Below are positions 58,923-64,000 of a stretch of DNA of 64,000 nucleotides, one piece after another; the stretch's first letter is position 1, and each line of letters starts with the position of its first letter. Location: contig JAUFSD010000002.1 of assembly GCA_033030425.1 (NCBI GenBank), forward strand, positions 1,736,001 to 1,800,000, in the 5' to 3' direction. This DNA is from Verpa conica. Taxonomy: Eukaryota > Ascomycota > Pezizomycetes > Pezizales > Morchellaceae. The notes under the pieces were generated by a model. The model was not told the origin of the DNA. It saw only the letters and a program-made list of their open reading frames with translations, and did no database searches. Made by a program: the position numbers and the translations under genes.

Positions 58923-60807
58923 ATGCCTCTCATTCCCTCCCCCTCCTTATACTCCCCGCCATTTCCTAACTCTTCAAACTTTAACAACTTTGCCATGGCT
59001 GATCACGACCAAGTGGAACAAAACCGGATCAAAAGACTGAAGACTGCCCGTGCCTGTGACCAGTGTCGACGAGTTCGTTCAAGGTATGATATCTTAAAAA
59101 GAGTAAACCGCTTTTAGGAAAAACCACATGCTAATTATTTGATTATGAAGATGTGATATTGCAAATACTTCTTCAAATCCTGATGAGAGTATATGCGAGC
59201 GGTGCAAACGCCTGAGTCTAGAATGCACATTTATCTTACCTATCGGAGAGACCAGAGGAAAAAGGATACCAGTAAAGTCGTTAGTAGCTTGAATCCTTCT
59301 TTCTATTTTCTTCCCTTTTCTTCCCCTAGCCCCGGTCTTTCTAGTATCCGGGGATTTTATTCTTAGCTAACGCGATATTCCCTAGCAACCTGGACCACAA
59401 TTCCCCATCCCGGGATTCTGCTACGACAGAGGGGTAGAAGCTCAAGTAAAACACTCATACGTAATAATTAATTTACTGAATTCCTGTTAGCTCTCCTTCT
59501 TCAGCAGAGACATACTCAGATCCAGTAGAAAGGTACATTTCCAGGGGGGGGGAGAGTGGGGGCGGATAAACTTCTCTTTAGGGCTAGGGCTGACATTCGC
59601 AAGATTCAAAGCCTTTATCAGCGCCAACCTTCCTATAATATCACCACGTGACCTTACACATGATTCTTCAATCCTTCTACACTGCTGCGCACGACTACTC
59701 GCAACGCTATGCATAGAGTCTTCTTCAGACTGCTCTGTAGAGCGACTCAAGGCGTCTCTGGACGCTTACATGCTTAGTAAGACGCCATTCAAGACGCCAA
59801 CAGTACAGAACGTGCAGGCATTGCTACTATTAGCGCTTTTGGTGGATGACCCTGGATATGGGCTCAAGTTCATGACGGTATAATTTTTTCTTCTGGTTTT
59901 TTTTTCCCTCTTTTCTTTTTATAAGATTTTTTGAATGGATTTTTGGGTCTGAGTATATGAGTATATATGTAAAGGCCGTACGCATGGCCTGCTCCTTGGG
60001 ATGGAACCTACAAAGTCAACATGAAGGAGCCAGTGGCAACGGCGACAGCAGCGGCGATAACGAGGACGCAGCATATGTCCAGTACCTATGGTGGACTCTA
60101 GTAACGGAAGATATCTGGTTTGTTCACCATTCCAATCATAGGGGGGGAGGGGGAGAGGTTATGAGATTATTATTATTTCTTTCGTTTACCAAATTAGGCT
60201 ATACCTATACTCAGGTCTCCCACTACTCATCAACTACCGCGACTTCAACGTTCCCTGCCCGACAAGTCCAGGACTTTTCAGCAGTCTCGTCTCACTCTCC
60301 GAGGTACTCCGTTTCAAGATCCGACCGTCATCACTATCCAGTCGCCAGACCACACCCACACCATACGCGGCGCTTCAGAACTGGCAAGCCCACCATCTCC
60401 CCGCCGACTCGCCGTTCACACCACTTGAGTCTGACACGCAGAGGGAGAAGTCGCTGTCTACAGATATCATCATCCGGGTCTGCCACGGTGCCGTTCTATC
60501 GATCTTTGTGCTTAGTCCAGACCACACGAACCCGCTGCCACAAAACACAGAGCACCATCTCCGGGCTGCAGTCCAGTGCAATCTGGACTTTCCGAATGTG
60601 TTTGAGAAGATCGAAATGCTCAAGAGGTTGGGTAGGATATGTGCGCTCGGCTTGCTGAGGTTGTCAAAGTGGCATGGAGTGGCTGTTCAAGGGGGTTTGA
60701 TCACGGCTTTTCAAACCCTAGTAGGTGCGGAGATGGTGCAGCGACTTACGGCACTAGCGGAGGATGAGAGTATGGGGTGGGAGGTTATTTGGAGACTTGG
60801 AGAGTAA
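58923..60807 (+). CDS. Zn(II)2Cys6 transcription factor, about 7 exons
   Basis: Exon 1 (58923-59083) and exon 2 (59151-59271) splice to rebuild the zinc cluster ACDQCRRVRSRC, then ICERCKRLSLECTF, preceded by a basic stretch (RIKRLKTAR). Later exons are at about 59389-59448, about 59492-59531, 59580 or so to 59880, about 59969-60118 and about 60199-60807. They carry MHR-like segments: FARFKAFISANLPIISPRDL, HCCARLLATLCIE, NVQALLLLALLVDD, RMACSLGWNLQSQ, YLWWTLVTEDIWLYLYSGLP and LLINYRDFNVP. The junctions I could check are in phase. The one between about 59531 and 59580, which holds a G10 tract, is the least certain. A downstream in-frame ATG at 58995 is an alternative start. Targets are unknown. 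Confidence 0.82.
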
Positions 60808-61933
60808 TTGGATTAAAAAAAGGGGGGGCTGTTGCATGGTATCTATGTCTGTAGTAATGTAACTGCTAGTGTTTTTTTGTTTTTTTTAGCTACAAAAATA
60901 TAATGTAAATATTATCATTGATCTATTTTATTCAATATTTTCGATTCATAAAGATCTTTCTTCCAAATAGACCATGTGGACCACGTTTTTCTTGAGTATC
61001 CAGTAGACAAAGTGGGGCCCCCCTTCTTGGCAGCCGTTTCCGTTCCGTTGGTTCAAGGAGATGTTTCCCCACGCAGGTGTTGTGTTATCCACTAATAAGC
61101 GAGGGACGTCACCAACGGTATACTAGTATTGTGGAGACCTTTCCCCCCCCTCCCCTCCCTTCCCTAAAGACAGCGGTTTGGGAGGGTTATGACCCAGGAA
61201 TAATCAAATGTGGGGCTAGAATGGTTTTTTATTATTGTTTTTATGAAGATATTGAATATAAGCACCGGCGATCAGATGCAGTAAGATATCTTCACAATAC
61301 ATGGGTAAGTTAGCCTGAAGCGTTACTCTCTAACTGCAAAAACTAATTAGAGCCGGGGTCAGAAGATCGAGTTTCCTCTTCTCTTTTTTGAGAAGAAGGT
61401 ATATTGCAATTGATACATCTTACAAGCACACTCCATGCAAAGGAACTAATACGTTAGCTTCTTCATGATTCATATGAGTACTAACAATTTAAAATCCCAT
61501 CAACATTTTATCAAAGAAGTCGCTTTTTAGAATTCAAATCTTTATTTCGGGGAACCTCAGGAGAGAAGGTTTCTCTCCTCTTGCTCTACTTATTCCTCCC
61601 ACTAGCTTGAACCTTATCCTCTCAGCCCTAAGACCTTGCTCCATCCTCCTGACTAATCATCTGAACTCGACACGTCCCTCCCCACAATGAGAATGTGAGC
61701 CCCGCGAATTTTTAGGGCGATTGCAAAAAAAGAACAAAACAAAACAAAAAACAAAAACAAAACAAAAAGAGAAAGCACAATAAAAATAAGGAAAAAAAAG
61801 AAAGAAAGAAAAAAAAAAGAAAAAGAAAAAGAATCAAAACATACAAACTTACTATAATTGGCCAGAACCAATTATCAAACGAAATTAATAATGCATAAAG
61901 GAAGAACTCATGAAACTACCATTCTGCATCTAT
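60808..61933. other. Intergenic; right part is the 3' non-coding end of the retroelement
   Basis: No host gene seen. From about 61340 to 61933 this is probably the 3' untranslated part and LTR of the minus-strand Ty3/gypsy element. It includes a long A/T-rich low-complexity run at 61725-61835. Confidence 0.45.
61340..61672 (-). repeat. Putative LTR of the Ty3/gypsy element (3' LTR)
   Basis: On the minus strand a purine-rich run (GTGGGGAGGGACG, a polypurine-tract candidate) is directly followed by TGTCGAG, a plausible LTR start at 61672. An AATAAA-type signal lies inside, near 61540. The far end is only estimated, because the matching second LTR lies outside the window. Confidence 0.35.
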
Positions 61934-64000
61934 TCATTCGCCGACCAACTTCCAGAATTCTCTCACTTTTCTCAATTGCCTCCCATCAATCCCCCATCTC
62001 TCCGTATTGAAAACACTCTTGCGTTCCACATCGGTGGAAATCGTCAAATCAGAGGGTTGCAAATTCATTGCCCTTGATCTCAGCAGTTCAGAGAACACAG
62101 TTGATCTTGACTTCAGGATCTTTTTTGCTATTGCTCGTTTCCGAATCCTTCTGATAGCACGAGGGCCTATGACTGGTTCATGATCGAAAGGTTGGGATAG
62201 ATGTCCAGATCGTGGTTGAAAGAGCTTCAGATGATCTCCATGATGTGTTCCAGGTAACGGATTGCCATGAATGTGCCTTAGTCTATATGATTTTCGATGC
62301 TCTCCACCAAACCCGATTACTTCATAGGGCCCTGGCCATTGAACTGCAAGCTTTCCGCCACTTTTGGATTTGGGACCTACAGTGTTGTCATAGAGCATCA
62401 CAAGATCTCCAGGAACAAAGTCATATCTCCCTTTCAACCCTCTATCATACTTTGCCTTCATTTCATCATTCCGCCTACTCCATCTCTCGATCATGTCATT
62501 TCTCATGTCCCTTAGTTCGACACAGCGGTCGACAATGGCTTCTTCCCACTCCTTACCGTATAGGTCCTCTATCTCTCCATTTTTAAGGTTGCTTCCCATA
62601 GCACGAATCGATTGAAGCTCTTCGTCTGGGTAAGAGAACTCATAAGGGAGACGGGGCTGGATACCAAATAATAATTCGAACGGAGTGTATCCAAGGGCCA
62701 CAACATTCCTCGAATTTATTGCTCGGGTAGCTCTTCCTACATATAAATCCCATGCAGATTCGTTTGTTCCGATGGTACGCTTCAGAGCCTTCTCTAATTC
62801 TTGGTTATGTCTTTCGATCATTCCGGTTGACTTTGATGCCCCCGATGGGCTCAGGACATGTATAATTTCAAGATTCTCTAAAAACTCTTTGGTATTAGGA
62901 GCTATAAAGTGGGATCCTCGATCAGAGTATATGCAGATAGGTAGTGGGTATTCTTCAAAGAATTTTGATAAACATGTGATTACGTCGTTCGAGACATTTG
63001 TCTTGCAAGGCCAGGCTTTAGTGTATCGGGAGAAATAGTCGACCACATGGAAGATGTGTTTGAACCCATTGGTGGACGTAGGAAGTGGCCCAACAAAATC
63101 CATTCCCAACATATCGAACGGCTTAAATGTAAGCGTTGGTTGAAGAGAATGAGATCTAATTGCCGGTCCGAATTTTGCACAGTTGATACACCCATCAATG
63201 TATGTCTTGACATCCGCATTTCGATTTGGCCACCAAGCGGTCTTTTGCAGCTTGTTGATGGTTTGGGACGATGCATAATGCCCACAGTTATCGTGAGATT
63301 CGTGCAGCACACGTCGTACATCTTTCTGAAGTATGCATGGAACCATCTTCCCTTTCGGGCGATCTTCATGGTGCAATTCCCCTTGGATCACTCTGTAGCG
63401 GTCTGCATCAACTTTGAATGCCATTCTCTTCGGAGTGTCGAGATCTTGCGGAGTGATACCTCCCAAGGTTAGATACTTATAGATGTCTCGGTACCAATCA
63501 TCGGACTCCCATTTTGTTAAGGTAGTCGCCGCTGTCACCCCGGATGTGACATATGTAGGGTCTCGTCTCTTGCCTCCTTCCTTTCTGGGTGCATCAATTC
63601 CCTTCAACTCATTTTCTTCATCAACTCCCACATTACCACCGCTTTCCTCTGCATTCTCACCTGACACTCGTCCCTTGTCCTTAAGGACTACATGAATTCT
63701 ATCTAGTGGTTGTAGACATGAACGTGAATTATGAGAGACATGATTATTAGCTGCTAAAGATTCGCAACATTCAGAAGGTTCGAGTTTCAACATAGGATAT
63801 TTAAGAGAAACGTGAGGAAAACTTAACTTGGAAAGATGTGACGTAGGGAAACATAGTACTTCCTCCTCTTTGCCTCCTTTAATACCTCTATCACACTCCC
63901 TGTTACTTCCTTCATCTAACCTTTGCGACTCCACCTCTTTCTTTCCACTTTCCTTTTTTTTCATTACTTTTTCAGATTCCCGCTTCCTCATCAATTCCTC
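61934..64000 (-). CDS. Ty3/gypsy Pol polyprotein, integrase region, 5' part outside window
   Basis: The frame is open from the window edge to the stop at 61934 (about 688 codons visible). A charged Lys/Glu-rich stretch comes first. The HHCC zinc domain follows (HESHDNCGH, then CINC). The DDE core is present with MDFVGPLP, IYSDRGSHF and GMIERHNQELE supplying the catalytic Asp, Asp and Glu. After it comes an integrase C-terminal module with the GPY/F motif (WPGPYEVIG). The tail carries no clear chromodomain. The integrase inserts the reverse-transcribed element into host DNA. No stop or frameshift is seen, so this copy may be active or recently so. Confidence 0.92.
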   Translation of the reverse strand, partial: EELMRKRESEKVMKKKESGKKEVESQRLDEGSNRECDRGIKGGKEEEVLCFPTSHLSKLSFPHVSLKYPMLKLEPSECCESLAANNHVSHNSRSCLQPLDRIHVVLKDKGRVSGENAEESGGNVGVDEENELKGIDAPRKEGGKRRDPTYVTSGVTAATTLTKWESDDWYRDIYKYLTLGGITPQDLDTPKRMAFKVDADRYRVIQGELHHEDRPKGKMVPCILQKDVRRVLHESHDNCGHYASSQTINKLQKTAWWPNRNADVKTYIDGCINCAKFGPAIRSHSLQPTLTFKPFDMLGMDFVGPLPTSTNGFKHIFHVVDYFSRYTKAWPCKTNVSNDVITCLSKFFEEYPLPICIYSDRGSHFIAPNTKEFLENLEIIHVLSPSGASKSTGMIERHNQELEKALKRTIGTNESAWDLYVGRATRAINSRNVVALGYTPFELLFGIQPRLPYEFSYPDEELQSIRAMGSNLKNGEIEDLYGKEWEEAIVDRCVELRDMRNDMIERWSRRNDEMKAKYDRGLKGRYDFVPGDLVMLYDNTVGPKSKSGGKLAVQWPGPYEVIGFGGEHRKSYRLRHIHGNPLPGTHHGDHLKLFQPRSGHLSQPFDHEPVIGPRAIRRIRKRAIAKKILKSRSTVFSELLRSRAMNLQPSDLTISTDVERKSVFNTERWGIDGRQLRKVREFWKLVGE

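Larger units (their letters stand above)
61340..64000 (-). mobile_element. Ty3/gypsy LTR retrotransposon, integrase end, truncated by window
   Basis: The minus strand holds a 3' pol region with complete integrase, then low-complexity DNA, a polypurine-tract-like sequence and a putative LTR. The open frame continues past the window edge without interruption, so the copy may be young. The left boundary is inferred. Confidence 0.75.

Noticed and set aside
1..64000. CRISPR array, bacterial operon, prophage or plasmid origin
   Set aside because: No spaced direct repeats, and all genes are intron-bearing fungal genes.

Overview
The window is nuclear DNA from a filamentous ascomycete. The protein-coding genes carry short introns (mostly 50-100 nt) with GT...AG ends and CTAAC-like branch sites. 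The gene families are typical of Pezizomycotina: CFEM surface proteins, Zn(II)2Cys6 regulators, STAND/NACHT immune-type proteins, a secreted bicupin and a fungal F-box protein. Gene density is low, with long non-coding stretches rich in homopolymers and a Ty3/gypsy element at the right edge. I cannot name the genus. A large, repeat-bearing genome is an inference. No CRISPR array, operon or bacterial feature is present.

Left part (1-16.1 kb): a NACHT-ankyrin NLR-like gene runs off the left edge on the minus strand. It is followed by an unrecognised, largely disordered protein encoded in two large blocks (minus, 3799-7421). Two secreted-protein genes lie in tandem on the plus strand: an orphan 231-residue protein and a 447-residue protein with two CFEM-like eight-cysteine domains, a Thr-rich linker and a GPI-type tail. 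An Mpv17/PMP22-family membrane protein gene follows at 15.4-16.1 kb.

Middle (16-42 kb): a desert holding a dispersed 5S rRNA gene (minus, about 19.0 kb). Then come a secreted oxalate-decarboxylase-type bicupin (23969-25550), a DUF2235 alpha/beta-hydrolase (26804-29208), and a head-to-head pair made of a SNF2/RING helicase (minus, 29857-33490) and a second, complete NLR (plus, 33840-39592). The second NLR has a DUF7708-like N-terminus, a NACHT domain, C2H2-like fingers and a long array of ankyrin-like repeats with nearly identical copies. A Ser-rich hypothetical gene (minus, 41133-42092) closes this part.

Right part (42-64 kb): another desert (42.1-49.8 kb), with a possible tRNA-derived SINE, is followed by an F-box-like gene, a small hypothetical gene, a senescence/spartin-domain-like gene, a divergent pair of Zn(II)2Cys6 regulators sharing about 520 bp of upstream DNA, and the integrase end of a Ty3/gypsy retrotransposon (minus) running off the right edge.

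I rebuilt the spliced genes by hand, choosing introns whose phases keep one open frame. Eleven models close exactly in frame (secreted orphan 231 aa, double CFEM 447 aa, Mpv17-like 179 aa, bicupin 475 aa, DUF2235 635 aa, helicase 992 aa, NLR 1755 aa, Ser-rich 262 aa, F-box 490 aa, senescence-like 308 aa, minus-strand regulator 620 aa). The Mpv17-like model depends on a non-canonical GC donor. The plus-strand regulator also joins in frame, but one of its introns is uncertain. Three genes carry micro-exons of 15, 24 and 31 nt. The most interesting region is 29.8-39.6 kb: the divergent helicase/NLR pair and the recently amplified repeat array in the NLR.
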